18,631 nucleotides of DNA. Source: UBA7236 sp964638865. GTDB lineage: Bacteria > Bacteroidota > Bacteroidia > Chitinophagales > BACL12. The stretch lies in the NCBI GenBank assembly GCA_964638865.1, contig CAZXBG010000082.1, positions 1-18,631 on the forward strand. The letters run 5' to 3'. The position numbers and the translations under genes were made by a program. This document shows positions 1-7,989 of this stretch, piece by piece (within the stretch, counting starts at the first letter, position 1; the number at the start of each line of letters is the position of its first letter). The notes beneath the pieces were generated by a model. The model was not told where the DNA came from and searched no databases. It worked only from the letters and a program-made list of their open reading frames with translations.

Positions 1-257
1 TCAACCGGAGAGGGTTGGCTGTGGGGCCAAAGGTCAGGGGTTTGGTGTTTTGAGATGATAAATTTAAGAGTTTTTCTTGAAATTTACAAATTTTGAGGAA
101 TTTTAGGGATTCACAGTTCACGTTTTATGATGCACTGAATGTGATATGCGTTTTACTTAAATTAACTTCCCAAAAAAAATTCTTTCAATTAATTCTCTCA
201 CTTATACGCAGGAAAATTTTACGCCGCTTCGACAAATTGTCAATTGTCAATTCTTCG
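1..257. other. window-edge stretch without a supported gene
   Basis: No gene is supported here. Bases 1-60 are G-rich compared with the rest and could be the edge of a dispersed repeat or the 3' end of an unseen gene. One plus-strand frame stays open from base 3 to a TGA at 51-53, which is too short to assign. Bases 234-252 carry a period-7 repeat of the TTGTCAA type. It starts a few bases after the stop of the minus-strand histidine kinase gene. No clear T-tailed terminator hairpin for that gene was found. Confidence 0.5.
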
Positions 258-2492
258 TTAACTCACCGCGCTCATCAAATTTTTGGCAATAGATAAATGA
301 AAAGCAGTTCCTTTTCCTGGTTTTGAGTCCACCCAAATTTCGCCGCCGTGGCGTTCAATAATTTTTTTGCAGATGGCGAGACCTATTCCGGTTCCGGTGT
401 ATTCTTCGTGGGTATGCAGGCGTTGGAAAATAACGAATATGCGTTGGAAATATTCATGATTAATACCGATTCCATTATCTTTAAATATTAATTCCCATTT
501 ATCACCGAGATCATTAACGGAAATAATGATTTCGGGTTTTCGTTTTTTGGCTTTAAATTTTATGGCATTATCGACGAGGTTTTGAAATACCTGGGTAAGT
601 TGTAATCTGTTTCCATAAACGGTTGGCAAATTTTCAGATAATACCAATGCATCATGCGATTCAATTTTATCTTTTAATACACGGTTAATGGTATTAAAAA
701 TTTCGTTGAGATCAATTTTTTCGTAACCTGTATTAAATCTGTTGATGCGACTGTATTCCAAAAGATCGTGTATGAGTGTTTGCATACGTTTTGCACCTTC
801 CACCACAAAACCCATAAATTGTTGCGCGTCTTCATCCAATTTATGGATATAACGTTTATCTAATATCTGAATAAAACTTGTTATTGTTCGCAACGGTTCT
901 TGTAAATCGTGGGAAGCAACATAAGCGAAGTGTTCTAACTCCTGATTTATTTGTGTGAGTTCCTTATTTTTTTGTTCAAGCGCATCCTCTGTTTTCTTTT
1001 TCTTTTCAATATTTTCAATAATTGCAACTGTTACAATTTCATTGGTAATATCATTCATTGTAGAAACTACTGCCTTCGCCCAAAATGAAGTGCCGTCTTT
1101 TCGAACATATTTTTTTTCGGTGATGTAGGTTTGAATTTCCCGGGTAAATATTTTTTCCAGCCATTTTTTAGTTTTTTGATAATCAGAAGCGTGTGTAATA
1201 TCAAGGAGATTTTTACCTTTCAGCTCCTGCTCACTGTACCCCATCATTTCAGCAAAAGCAGGATTTAGATCATAAATAACTCCGGGATTTTTTGAAATAA
1301 GTATTCCCATTGATGAACTTTCATAAACTGCTCTGAATTTTTCTTCACTCTCAATTAATGCCTTCTCACTTTTTTTCTGCGAATCAAGATCTTCTACCAA
1401 ACCAAAAACAATATTTTCGAAAGCGGAAATTTTCATGATATTTAATGTAACTCTCACCCACGTCGTCTTATTGTCTTTTTTTATAAATCTTTTTTCAATA
1501 TAAATTTTATTAACGGTTCCGCTGATCAATAATTTCCAATGTTCAAGTGCAACATCCCTTTCTTCCTCATAAATAATATCGAGGATATTCATTTTTTTAA
1601 TTTCATTTTGAGAATATCCCAAACGATCTAAAATGGAAATATTTGCATCCACAAAATTTCCATCAAAATCGAGCAGCATGATACCAAGCGAAGAATTTTT
1701 GAAAATAGTTTCAAAACGGGCTTCACTTTCTTCAATTTTATCTTGATTTTTTTTGCGTTCTTCCAAATCTCGAGCAACGAATATCCTTAACTCCTGATTT
1801 TGAAACTGGATTGTTTTACCGGTTACTTCTATATCTCGCAATGTTCCGTCTTTTCTGATAATACGGGAGGTATACAACTGACTTGAATTACTGGAAACAA
1901 TTTTATCCACTTTTTCGTGAAACGCGGGATCAATAAAATGAATATAGTCTTTTCCAATTATTTCAGTATCGTTTTCATATCCTAAAATATTAACAAGAGC
2001 TTTATTTATCAATTGGAATTTCCCTTCAAACACGATTCCCATGCCATCGAGTACATTGTCAAAAAAGAACTGCAAACGCATTTCATTTTGTTCCAGTAAT
2101 TTACGTTTAAAGCTAATTTCGGTAATATCACGACCTATACAATAAATGAGTTTTTTTACTTTGTCAATACCGGCATCATAGGAGAGCGTTTTTACTGCGC
2201 CGCTTTTACTTTTTATTCTAAGTTCATAATTTATCATATCAAAATCGCCGGAACGAATCCGATCCACTTGTTGCAGTGCATTTGCTAAGTCCTCTTTTAA
2301 AACAATATCCCACCCACCATTCAGCGAAAATAATTCTTCCCTCGAATACCCGGAAATTTTTTCGTACGTCTGATTAAAATCTATTATTTTTCCATCAGAC
2401 TCAGCAATCAGCATAATGTCAAGCGACATTCGAAAAAACAATTCAAAGTCAATAGAAACATCCGGTTTTATTAAGGTCGCCTTTTCTGTCAT
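258..2492 (-). CDS. multi-PAS sensor histidine kinase, soluble
   Basis: Predicted two-component sensor kinase of 744 residues. Four PAS-type sensory domains follow each other at about residues 15-130, 137-247, 258-372 and 382-497. A short coiled linker (about 498-520) leads to a HisKA dimerisation domain with the phospho-acceptor His528 in SHDLQEPLR. The ATPase domain has an N box (QNLVDNAIKF, 637-646), a G1 box (DNGIGI, 672-677) and a G2 box (GTGIGLA, 700-706), so all catalytic motifs are present. No signal peptide or membrane segment is visible, so it probably senses a cytosolic signal. PAS domains can bind haem, flavin or small molecules, but the ligand cannot be read from sequence. No response regulator lies next to it in the window, so its partner is encoded elsewhere. 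It ends in an intact ATPase domain and is full length. The kinase call is secure; the signal is unknown. Confidence 0.93.
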   Translation of the reverse strand: MTEKATLIKPDVSIDFELFFRMSLDIMLIAESDGKIIDFNQTYEKISGYSREELFSLNGGWDIVLKEDLANALQQVDRIRSGDFDMINYELRIKSKSGAVKTLSYDAGIDKVKKLIYCIGRDITEISFKRKLLEQNEMRLQFFFDNVLDGMGIVFEGKFQLINKALVNILGYENDTEIIGKDYIHFIDPAFHEKVDKIVSSNSSQLYTSRIIRKDGTLRDIEVTGKTIQFQNQELRIFVARDLEERKKNQDKIEESEARFETIFKNSSLGIMLLDFDGNFVDANISILDRLGYSQNEIKKMNILDIIYEEERDVALEHWKLLISGTVNKIYIEKRFIKKDNKTTWVRVTLNIMKISAFENIVFGLVEDLDSQKKSEKALIESEEKFRAVYESSSMGILISKNPGVIYDLNPAFAEMMGYSEQELKGKNLLDITHASDYQKTKKWLEKIFTREIQTYITEKKYVRKDGTSFWAKAVVSTMNDITNEIVTVAIIENIEKKKKTEDALEQKNKELTQINQELEHFAYVASHDLQEPLRTITSFIQILDKRYIHKLDEDAQQFMGFVVEGAKRMQTLIHDLLEYSRINRFNTGYEKIDLNEIFNTINRVLKDKIESHDALVLSENLPTVYGNRLQLTQVFQNLVDNAIKFKAKKRKPEIIISVNDLGDKWELIFKDNGIGINHEYFQRIFVIFQRLHTHEEYTGTGIGLAICKKIIERHGGEIWVDSKPGKGTAFHLSIAKNLMSAVS

Positions 2493-2578
2493 AACATTTA
2501 AATAAATGTATACTGTCCCAAAATGGCATACATTACCATGTAAATTTATTGTTTATTTTCCGCATTTCACTATAATCA

Positions 2579-3490
2579 TCACTCTCCAATTACCAGGGGT
2601 GGTTTGGATGCCGGGCCAAATTTGCGCTGAATAAATGGATTGATAAAAACTACTGTCAGGATCAGTAAAGTGCCAACATAAAATCCCGGTTGCAGGTAAT
2701 CATTTTCATTGAATAAAAAGATAGCCATTAAAATACCATAAACGGGTTCCAGGTTTAAAGTAATAGAAGCAGTAAAAACACTAATATATTTTAAACAAAA
2801 TAAAGATAACGTAAAGGGAACAACGGTGCATAATCCCGCCAATAAAACCAAATACAAAATGTCGTTGGCAGAAGGTTTCAATATAAGTTCAGGATGTGAA
2901 TATATATAAAATGGCATTAAAATACACATCAATAAAAATCCTATACCAATTTCTACAAAAGCAATATTTAAAGGTGCTGCCTTGGTGATCATTTTTTTAT
3001 TAAATAATGAAAAAATCGTAGCGAACAAAGCGGAAATCAAACCCAGAATTATACCTTCTGTATAATCTCCTGAAAATTTAAAAACCAGATAAATAGCCGG
3101 AATTACAATTATTGCGAGTAACAATTCATACCATATAAATTTCTTTCGAAATAGTATCGGTTCCAAAATAGAAACCATAAAGGAACTCGTTGCCAAACAG
3201 GTTAAAGCAACTGAAATATTTGCCGCTTTAATTGAACCATAAAAGGTTATCCAATGAATGGTGACCAGCACTCCCACGCCAGCTAATTGCATCACAGTTT
3301 TTAAATTCAATCCTTTGAAACCTTTCCACAAAGCGGGAATCGCCAATAAAATCGCAACGGTAATTCCCATTCTATACCAAACCAATAAAGTTTCTTCCAG
3401 CAGGATTAATTTACCAAGAACGGCAGTAAATCCCCAGAGAAATACACATATATGATATAACAAATATGCCTTTTTATGTTCTGCGTCCAT
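2579..3490 (-). CDS. EamA-family (DMT) transporter
   Basis: A 303-residue integral membrane protein of the drug/metabolite transporter superfamily. The sequence is almost wholly hydrophobic segments and fits about ten membrane helices in two EamA repeats (about 10-137 and 148-285). Each repeat carries the family hallmark near its end: SILEP at 107-111 and NLEPVYG at 246-252. Family members export amino acids, nucleosides or other small metabolites. The substrate cannot be inferred from sequence. The ATG at 3490 lies 9 bases after the radC stop, so the two are probably co-transcribed. The kinase gene starts 86 bases further on. No truncation is visible, and length is normal for the family. Confidence 0.9.
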   Translation of the reverse strand: MDAEHKKAYLLYHICVFLWGFTAVLGKLILLEETLLVWYRMGITVAILLAIPALWKGFKGLNLKTVMQLAGVGVLVTIHWITFYGSIKAANISVALTCLATSSFMVSILEPILFRKKFIWYELLLAIIVIPAIYLVFKFSGDYTEGIILGLISALFATIFSLFNKKMITKAAPLNIAFVEIGIGFLLMCILMPFYIYSHPELILKPSANDILYLVLLAGLCTVVPFTLSLFCLKYISVFTASITLNLEPVYGILMAIFLFNENDYLQPGFYVGTLLILTVVFINPFIQRKFGPASKPPLVIGE

Positions 3491-3499
3491 GAATATTAT

Positions 3500-4201
3500 T
3501 TAGATAATGCCATTATCCGCAAAACTATAATAATTTTTATCGCCAATTATCAAATGATCTAAAACAGTTATCTCCAATAATTTTGCAGCTTCTTTCAATT
3601 TTTTGGTGATAGAAATATCTGCGTCGCTTGGTTGCAAATTTCCTGACGGGTGATTATGAACAAAAATGATTCCTGACGATAATTTTTGTAATGCATTTCG
3701 CAAAATGATCTTCACATCCACAACAGTTCCGGATAATCCACCGCTGCTAATTTTTTCTCTTTCAATTATTTTATTTGCCTTATTTAAATACAAGACCCAA
3801 AATTCTTCATGATGCAGATCGGAAATAAGCGGATATATCAATTCATAAATATCCCGGCTGCTTTTGATCTGCGATTTTTTTTCTGCTTCAGATAACTGCC
3901 TTCGCCTTCCTAACTCCATGGCTGCAATAATGCAAAGCGCTTTAGCTGTTCCGATTCCTCTAAATTTTTTGAGGTCTTCCACTGCTAATTTACCGAGTTC
4001 ATTAAGATCGTTATTATATTGCAGTAAAATTCGCCTTCCCAATTCAACAGCGGTCTCCTTACTGTTTCCGCTGCCGATCAAAATTGCGATCAATTCTGCA
4101 TTTGATAAACTTTGTCTGCCTTTCAGCAAGAGTTTTTCCCTGGGCCTGTCTTCTTCGGCAAGCTGGGGAATAGTTACATTTTTATTTTCGGGATAAATCA
4201 T
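3500..4201 (-). CDS. radC: RadC family JAMM/MPN+ protein
   Basis: A 233-residue RadC (UPF0758) protein. An N-terminal helix-hairpin-helix-like region (FRGIGTAKALCIIAAMELGRR area, about 80-100) precedes a JAMM metalloprotease-like domain. The metal-binding signature HxH-x7-S-x2-D is complete: His182, His184, Ser192 and Asp195, with an upstream acidic pair at 132-133. The name comes from an old E. coli radiation-sensitivity allele, and a DNA-repair role is not established for the family. The reading frame stays open upstream to a TTG at 4258, but that codon sits inside the T-tract of the rpsT terminator. The ATG at 4201 gives the usual RadC length and follows a TAnnTTTG box, so I chose it. The gene leads directly into the EamA transporter gene. 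Confidence 0.92.
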   Translation of the reverse strand: MIYPENKNVTIPQLAEEDRPREKLLLKGRQSLSNAELIAILIGSGNSKETAVELGRRILLQYNNDLNELGKLAVEDLKKFRGIGTAKALCIIAAMELGRRRQLSEAEKKSQIKSSRDIYELIYPLISDLHHEEFWVLYLNKANKIIEREKISSGGLSGTVVDVKIILRNALQKLSSGIIFVHNHPSGNLQPSDADISITKKLKEAAKLLEITVLDHLIIGDKNYYSFADNGII

Positions 4202-4206
4202 AACGC

Positions 4207-4214
4207 CAAAAATA
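4207..4214 (-). promoter_or_regulatory. candidate -7 box for radC
   Basis: On the minus strand this reads TATTTTTG, which matches the Bacteroidota TAnnTTTG -7 consensus. It ends 5 bases before the radC ATG, so transcription would start at or very near the start codon. No TTG sits at the right distance for a -33 element, so this is a candidate only. Confidence 0.4.
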
Positions 4215-4256
4215 AAGGATAAACCAATATCACTCGATTTCAAAACTTCACACGGC

Positions 4257-4291
4257 AAAAAAAAAGCCTGACAAGTGAAACCTGTCAGGCT
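4257..4291 (-). terminator. rho-independent terminator of rpsT
   Basis: On the minus strand a perfect 9-bp stem (AGCCTGACA with TGTCAGGCT, plus-strand positions 4283-4291 and 4265-4273) encloses a 9-base loop. It is followed by a run of nine T (4257-4265 as A on the plus strand). It lies about 20 bases after the rpsT stop codon and separates rpsT from radC. Confidence 0.92.
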
Positions 4292-4312
4292 GAAATATAT
4301 TGGAAATTCTTG

Positions 4313-4570
4313 TTAAGCCGCAGCTTCAACAGGTTTCTTCATAAGTGCTGATTTTAAATTTGCAGCCTTATTTTTATGTATTACGTTTCTTTTAGCCAAT
4401 TTGTCTATCATGGAAATTACATCCGGAAGCAATTTGTCTGCCTCAGTCTTGTCAGCTGCATTTCTGAATTTTTTGATCGCATTACGCGTAGTTTTACCGA
4501 AATAACGATTCTTCTCATTGCGTTTTTCAGCCTGGCGAATTGATTTTTTAGCCGCTTTATGATGTGCCAT
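4313..4570 (-). CDS. rpsT: 30S ribosomal protein S20
   Basis: An 85-residue, very lysine- and arginine-rich protein. It opens with MAHHKAAKKSIRQAEKRNEKN, the conserved S20 N-terminus, followed by the RNAIKKFR helix region and a C-terminal AANLKSALMKK segment. S20 binds 16S rRNA early in assembly of the small subunit. Length is normal. The gene stands alone, with a good promoter 27 bases upstream and a strong terminator just downstream, so it is very likely monocistronic. The family call is certain. Confidence 0.97.
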   Translation of the reverse strand: MAHHKAAKKSIRQAEKRNEKNRYFGKTTRNAIKKFRNAADKTEADKLLPDVISMIDKLAKRNVIHKNKAANLKSALMKKPVEAAA

Positions 4571-4597
4571 TGTATCTCTTGATTTTTATTTGGAGTG

Positions 4598-4628
4598 CAA
4601 ATATACGGCAGGTTGTTGATAAAACCAA
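4598..4628 (-). promoter_or_regulatory. rpsT promoter (-33 TTG / -7 TAnnTTTG)
   Basis: On the minus strand a TTG (4626-4628) is followed after 20 bases by TATATTTG (4598-4605). This fits the Bacteroidota housekeeping sigma consensus TTG-N(about 19-21)-TAnnTTTG. It predicts a short leader of roughly 20 bases before the rpsT ATG at 4570. It is the best promoter match in the window. Confidence 0.8.
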
Positions 4629-4705
4629 GTGTTAAGAAGATTTGAAAGGGGGGAAAGGGTTTTTAAGGTTGAAGGAGCTCAAAAAGTATAATATGGAGGG
4701 ATTGC

Positions 4706-4740
4706 CGGGAAGACGGTAAGACGGGAAGAATGCGGGAAGA
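4706..4740. repeat. degenerate purine-rich tandem repeat
   Basis: Three imperfect copies of a roughly 10-12-base unit built on GGGAAGA, with variants GGTAAGA and GCGGGAAGA, lie head to tail. This is non-coding low-complexity sequence. Function is unknown. Confidence 0.6.
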
Positions 4741-4884
4741 AAAAAATAATTACAAGGGAAGCAAAAATATTTATTGTTTAGGAGAAGCATTCAAAAAAAA
4801 CTCACCGAAATCTTCTCGTCTTTCTGCCTTTCCGGCCACCAATTTCACCCTGCTGCACAATTCCTTCGGCAACTGTGAAGCAAT

Positions 4885-5094
4885 TCGTCTTTTTTCTTGT
4901 TAGGCTCTTCGTGCACTTGTGTGAAAAAAAATGTTTCACNNNNNNNNNNNNNNNNNNNNNNNNNNNNNNNNNNNNNNNNNNNNNNNNNNNNNNNNNNNNN
5001 NNNNNNNNNNNNNNNNNNNNNNNNNNNNNNNNNNNNNNNTCGTCTTTTTTCTTGTTAGGCTCTTCGTGCACTTGTGTGAAAAAAAATGTTTCAC
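4885..5094. other. 100-N assembly gap with 55-bp duplicated flanks (gap 1)
   Basis: N occupies 4940-5039, exactly 100 bases. The 55 bases before it (4885-4939) are identical to the 55 after it (5040-5094). The same geometry appears at the two other gaps in the window. That points to two contigs that share an assembly k-mer overlap and were joined without merging, not to a biological duplication. The true sequence probably contains one copy and no gap. This gap falls in repeat-rich intergenic DNA. Confidence 0.88.
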
Positions 5095-5117
5095 GCAAAG
5101 GCGCAAAGGCGCAAAGG
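5094..5117. repeat. three tandem copies of CGCAAAGG
   Basis: Three perfect 8-bp units run at 5094-5101, 5102-5109 and 5110-5117, directly after TTTCA at the edge of the assembly gap. From memory, CGCAAAGGCGCAAAG strings occur widely as intergenic repeats in Bacteroidota genomes; I could not check this. A multicopy repeat would explain why the assembly broke here. Confidence 0.75.
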
Positions 5118-5270
5118 AACAGCCGAAATAAACTTATGATACATCTTTATGGAGAACCATTTCACCCTCCTGCAGAGTTGCATTTTCGATTGAAGTAAAG
5201 TTTTAGTTACTCGGACTTAGACTTATTCAGCATTCACCACTCCTCAATTAGTCAGAAGTATAACATTCAG

Positions 5271-5350
5271 GTTAGAACCCAGAACCAGTTGCAGTTGGTA
5301 GTGGCAGTTGGTAGTGGCAGTGGCAGTTGGCAGATTGTAAACTCAGAACC
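5271..5350 (-). repeat. modular ACTGCC-type tandem array after ligA (copy A)
   Basis: Read on the minus strand, it begins 12 bases after the ligA stop with GGTTCTGAGTTTACAATCTG. It continues as ACTGCC-like units, including a 13-bp unit (CTGCCACTACCAA) repeated twice, and ends in ACTGGTTCTGGGTTCTAA. The same order of header, array and tail is found after rnc at 12331, in the same orientation relative to its gene. It is a dispersed intergenic repeat with no coding sense. Confidence 0.75.
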
Positions 5351-5362
5351 ATGAACCCCCTT

Positions 5363-7629
5363 TCAACCAATCATCCTCAAAAACGCCTCTTCATCAATCA
5401 CCTCAATGCTTGATATGGCCTTTGCTTTGTCCAGTTTTGAACCGGCATTTTCACCTACAACCAGATAATTCAGGTTCTTTGAGACACTGCCAATGAGTTT
5501 CCCGCCGTTATTTTCTACCATTTCTTTTGCTTCATCCCTGGTAAATTTGGTGAGCGATCCGGTGAATAAAAAGGTTTTATTTTCGAGTTTTCCTGATTCT
5601 GCAACAGTTTTTACATTCTCGAGATTCAAACCAGCAGATTCCAGAGCTAAAATCATATGCCTATTCCCCTCATTATGAAAGAATTGCGTAATACTAGATG
5701 CTACCTTGGGTCCAATTCCTTCTATTTCTGTTAATTGTTCTTGTGTGCAATTAAAAAGTTCTTTCAGGTTCGAGAGGGTTTTAACGAGATCCTTAGCTGT
5801 TTGTGTTCCTATATGCCTGATTCCCAAACCATTTATCAATCGCCATAATGGTTGTGTTTTACTATTTTCAATGCCTTCCTTTAAATTATTAACACTTTTT
5901 TCTTTCCAACCCTCCAGCTTTAATATTTGAGTATAGTCAAGATGATAAACCTCCGGAATGATTTTTAACAAATTCAGTTTATACAATTCACTTACTGATT
6001 CGCGGCCAAATCCATCTATATCCATTGCCTCCTTACTTACAAAATGAATTAACCTTTCCTCTACCTGAGCAGGACATTCAACATTTGTACATCTATAAAT
6101 AGCCTCCCCTTCGGGCTTATAAATCTCCTTCTCACAAACGGGGCAATTATTTCTAAATTTAAATTCTACAGCATCCGATTTTCTCTTTCCCAAAACTACA
6201 CGGTCGATATATGGAATTACATCACCTGCCCTTTGAACAACAACTGTGTCAGAAATTCGTATATCTTTTTCACTTATATAATCTTCATTATGCAGCGAAA
6301 TAGAAGAAACTGTTACACCACCAATAAAAACAGGCTCTACTTTAGCTACAGGCGTTATTGCACCTGTGCGCCCAACCTGATAATCAACACTTAATAATTT
6401 GGTCTCTTTTTCCCGTGCTTTAAATTTAAATGCAATTGCCCAGCGGGGATGATGGGAAGTACTGCCACATTGTTGCTGCAATGCAATGTCGTTCACTTTA
6501 ATTACCATACCATCTATCTCATACTCATAACCGTCGCGTTTATTTTCCCATTCTGCAATAAAAGNNNNNNNNNNNNNNNNNNNNNNNNNNNNNNNNNNNN
6601 NNNNNNNNNNNNNNNNNNNNNNNNNNNNNNNNNNNNNNNNNNNNNNNNNNNNNNNNNNNNNNNNCCATCTATCTCATACTCATAACCGTCGCGTTTATTT
6701 TCCCATTCTGCAATAAAAGCTAATAATTCGCCAACAGAATTACATATTTTCTTTTCTTTTTTGGAGATCTTAAATCCGAGTTGCCCCAATAATTCAATAT
6801 TGTTATAGTGATTAATTAGTTTCTTTCCCAGCAACTGATTATTTTGTTCATCCACAGCATAAGCCATGTGATAAATAAATGCTTCCAAACCTCTTTTTAC
6901 AATTTCATCAGAATCTTTCACACGCAATGCTCCGGCAGCAGAATTACGTGGGTTTTGTAAAATTTGAAGGCCGTCTTCTTCTCTTTTTTGATTAATTTTT
7001 GCAAAGGTATTTTTATTGATCACTACTTCTCCTCTTAATTCCACTTTATTAATTCCATAGGCAGAAAACTTTGCGGAAAGTGGGATGGATTTCATGCGTT
7101 TTGCATTAGTGGTAATCTCATCTCCGCTAATTCCATCTCCTCTGGTTGCCGCGCGTACAAGGAGATCATTTTCAAAAATGAGAGCAATAGAGGAACCATC
7201 AAACTTAGGTTCTATACAATATTCTATTTGATTTTTCCCAGTTAGTTCTTTAACCCGTTTATCAAATTCGTTAAGATCGTTTTCATCATAACTATTTTCC
7301 AGCGACAACATCGGAACAGAATGTTCAACGGAGGGAAAGTCGCTGGTTAAAGTTCTTGCAACCCGCTGTGTTGGAGAATCCGGCGTAAGAAGATGAGGAT
7401 AAAGGTTCTCAAGATTTTTTAAATATTTGAATAGTTTATCGTAATTAAAATCGCTTATCAAAGCCTTTGCATCCACATAATATTTCCAATCGTGAAAATG
7501 GATTACTTGTTTTAGTTCGTCGATGCGATCACGGGCAACATCGTGTTCAATATCAAATTTGTCTGCTTGTATTAACAAGAGATCACTTAGTGCAGCAATT
7601 TTCTTTTGAAGTTCTTCAGAGTATTGCAT
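5363..7629 (-). CDS. ligA: NAD-dependent DNA ligase LigA (split by an assembly gap)
   Basis: LigA seals nicks in double-stranded DNA using NAD+, mainly in replication and repair. As assembled, the frame breaks at the N run 6565-6664. Removing the N run and one 55-bp repeat copy joins the two halves into one frame of 703 codons and recreates the canonical EIDGMVIK motif across the junction. Domains: an N-terminal Ia region (about 30-75, HDWKYYVDA), the adenylation domain with catalytic Lys142 in EPKFDG and the RGDG segment (163-166), and an OB fold (about 335-430). After these come a four-Cys zinc finger (Cys444, 447, 462, 467), helix-hairpin-helix repeats (about 549-597) and a C-terminal BRCT domain (about 628-703). 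Length and order are normal for LigA, so the gene is probably intact in the organism. It lies 81 bases after phhB and may share its transcript. Confidence 0.95.
6510..6719. other. 100-N assembly gap with 55-bp duplicated flanks, inside ligA (gap 2)
   Basis: N fills 6565-6664 (100 bases). Positions 6510-6564 and 6665-6719 are identical 55-mers. The surplus of 155 bases is not a multiple of three, so it creates a false frameshift in ligA. Collapsing it restores the frame and the EIDGMVIK motif. That is direct evidence that the duplication is artefactual. Confidence 0.93.
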
Positions 7630-7710
7630 CCGGTTAAATTAATCTGAATCAATAATTAATAACTACTAATAAAATTAATTATTTGAATTTAAAAATTAAT
7701 TTCAATAGTA

Positions 7711-7956
7711 TTATTTACTATGTTTTTCAATAAGTTTGTCTATTGCCTTTGCCAATTTCTTATCCTTAGCGGTAACAATATCACCCGCATCATGGGTAGA
7801 AAGTGTTATATCAACTTTGTTGTAAACATTGCTCCAACTTGGATGATGATTTTGTTTTTCAGCAAGAATTGCCACTCTAGTCATAAATGCAAATGCTTCC
7901 GAAAAATCTGCAAACACAAACGATTTTTTTAATTGATTATTTTTTTCTACCCACAT
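7711..7956 (-). CDS. phhB: pterin-4a-carbinolamine dehydratase
   Basis: An 81-residue protein of the PCD/DCoH family, which dehydrates 4a-hydroxytetrahydrobiopterin during recycling of the cofactor used by aromatic amino-acid hydroxylases. The active-site signature is complete: Glu33, His37-His38-Pro39, Tyr45 and His55 sit at the spacing of human PCD Glu57, His61/His62 and His79. At 81 residues it is slightly shorter than the usual 95-105, lacking part of the N-terminal strand, but the catalytic core is whole. The gene lies 33 bases after pyk and 81 bases before ligA, all on one strand, which suggests co-transcription. No aromatic hydroxylase is in the window. In other bacteria such proteins sometimes have roles outside phenylalanine metabolism, and that cannot be judged here. 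Confidence 0.9.
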   Translation of the reverse strand: MWVEKNNQLKKSFVFADFSEAFAFMTRVAILAEKQNHHPSWSNVYNKVDITLSTHDAGDIVTAKDKKLAKAIDKLIEKHSK

Positions 7957-7989
7957 AAAAATTAATTTAATAAATTAGATAATTACTGA

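Larger units (their letters stand above)
4629..5362. other. long intergenic region rich in simple repeats, no gene
   Basis: No credible gene lies between the rpsT promoter and the end of ligA. In order the region holds a degenerate GGGAAGACGG-type purine repeat (4706-4740), an assembly gap with duplicated flanks (4885-5094), three tandem copies of CGCAAAGG (5094-5117), and an ACTGCC-based array placed just after the ligA stop (5271-5350). The small open frames here consist of repeat sequence or read through the N run. Confidence 0.75.

Noticed and set aside
1..53. 3' end of a plus-strand gene entering from the left edge
   Set aside because: About 16 codons only, and more than one frame is open. 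The G-rich sequence could equally be a dispersed repeat, so it was left unassigned.
93..296. 67-residue plus-strand open frame at the window start
   Set aside because: It runs into the end of the histidine kinase gene on the other strand, contains repeat sequence and shows no recognisable family features.
4202..4258. Upstream extension of radC to a TTG at 4258 (19 extra residues)
   Set aside because: The TTG lies in the T-tract of the rpsT terminator, the extra residues do not look like RadC, and the ATG at 4201 gives the normal length.
4802..5198. Small open frames on both strands around gap 1
   Set aside because: They consist largely of N and repeat DNA, with no protein-like composition.
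5137..5199. 20-codon frame starting MIHLYGEPFHPP between the CGCAAAGG repeat and the array
   Set aside because: Too short, and no promoter, ribosome site or family resemblance was seen.
6514..7629. ligA as two separate genes, one ending in the N run and one starting at 6508
   Set aside because: The split is caused by a 155-base artificial insertion. Collapsing it gives one normal LigA with the EIDGMVIK motif.
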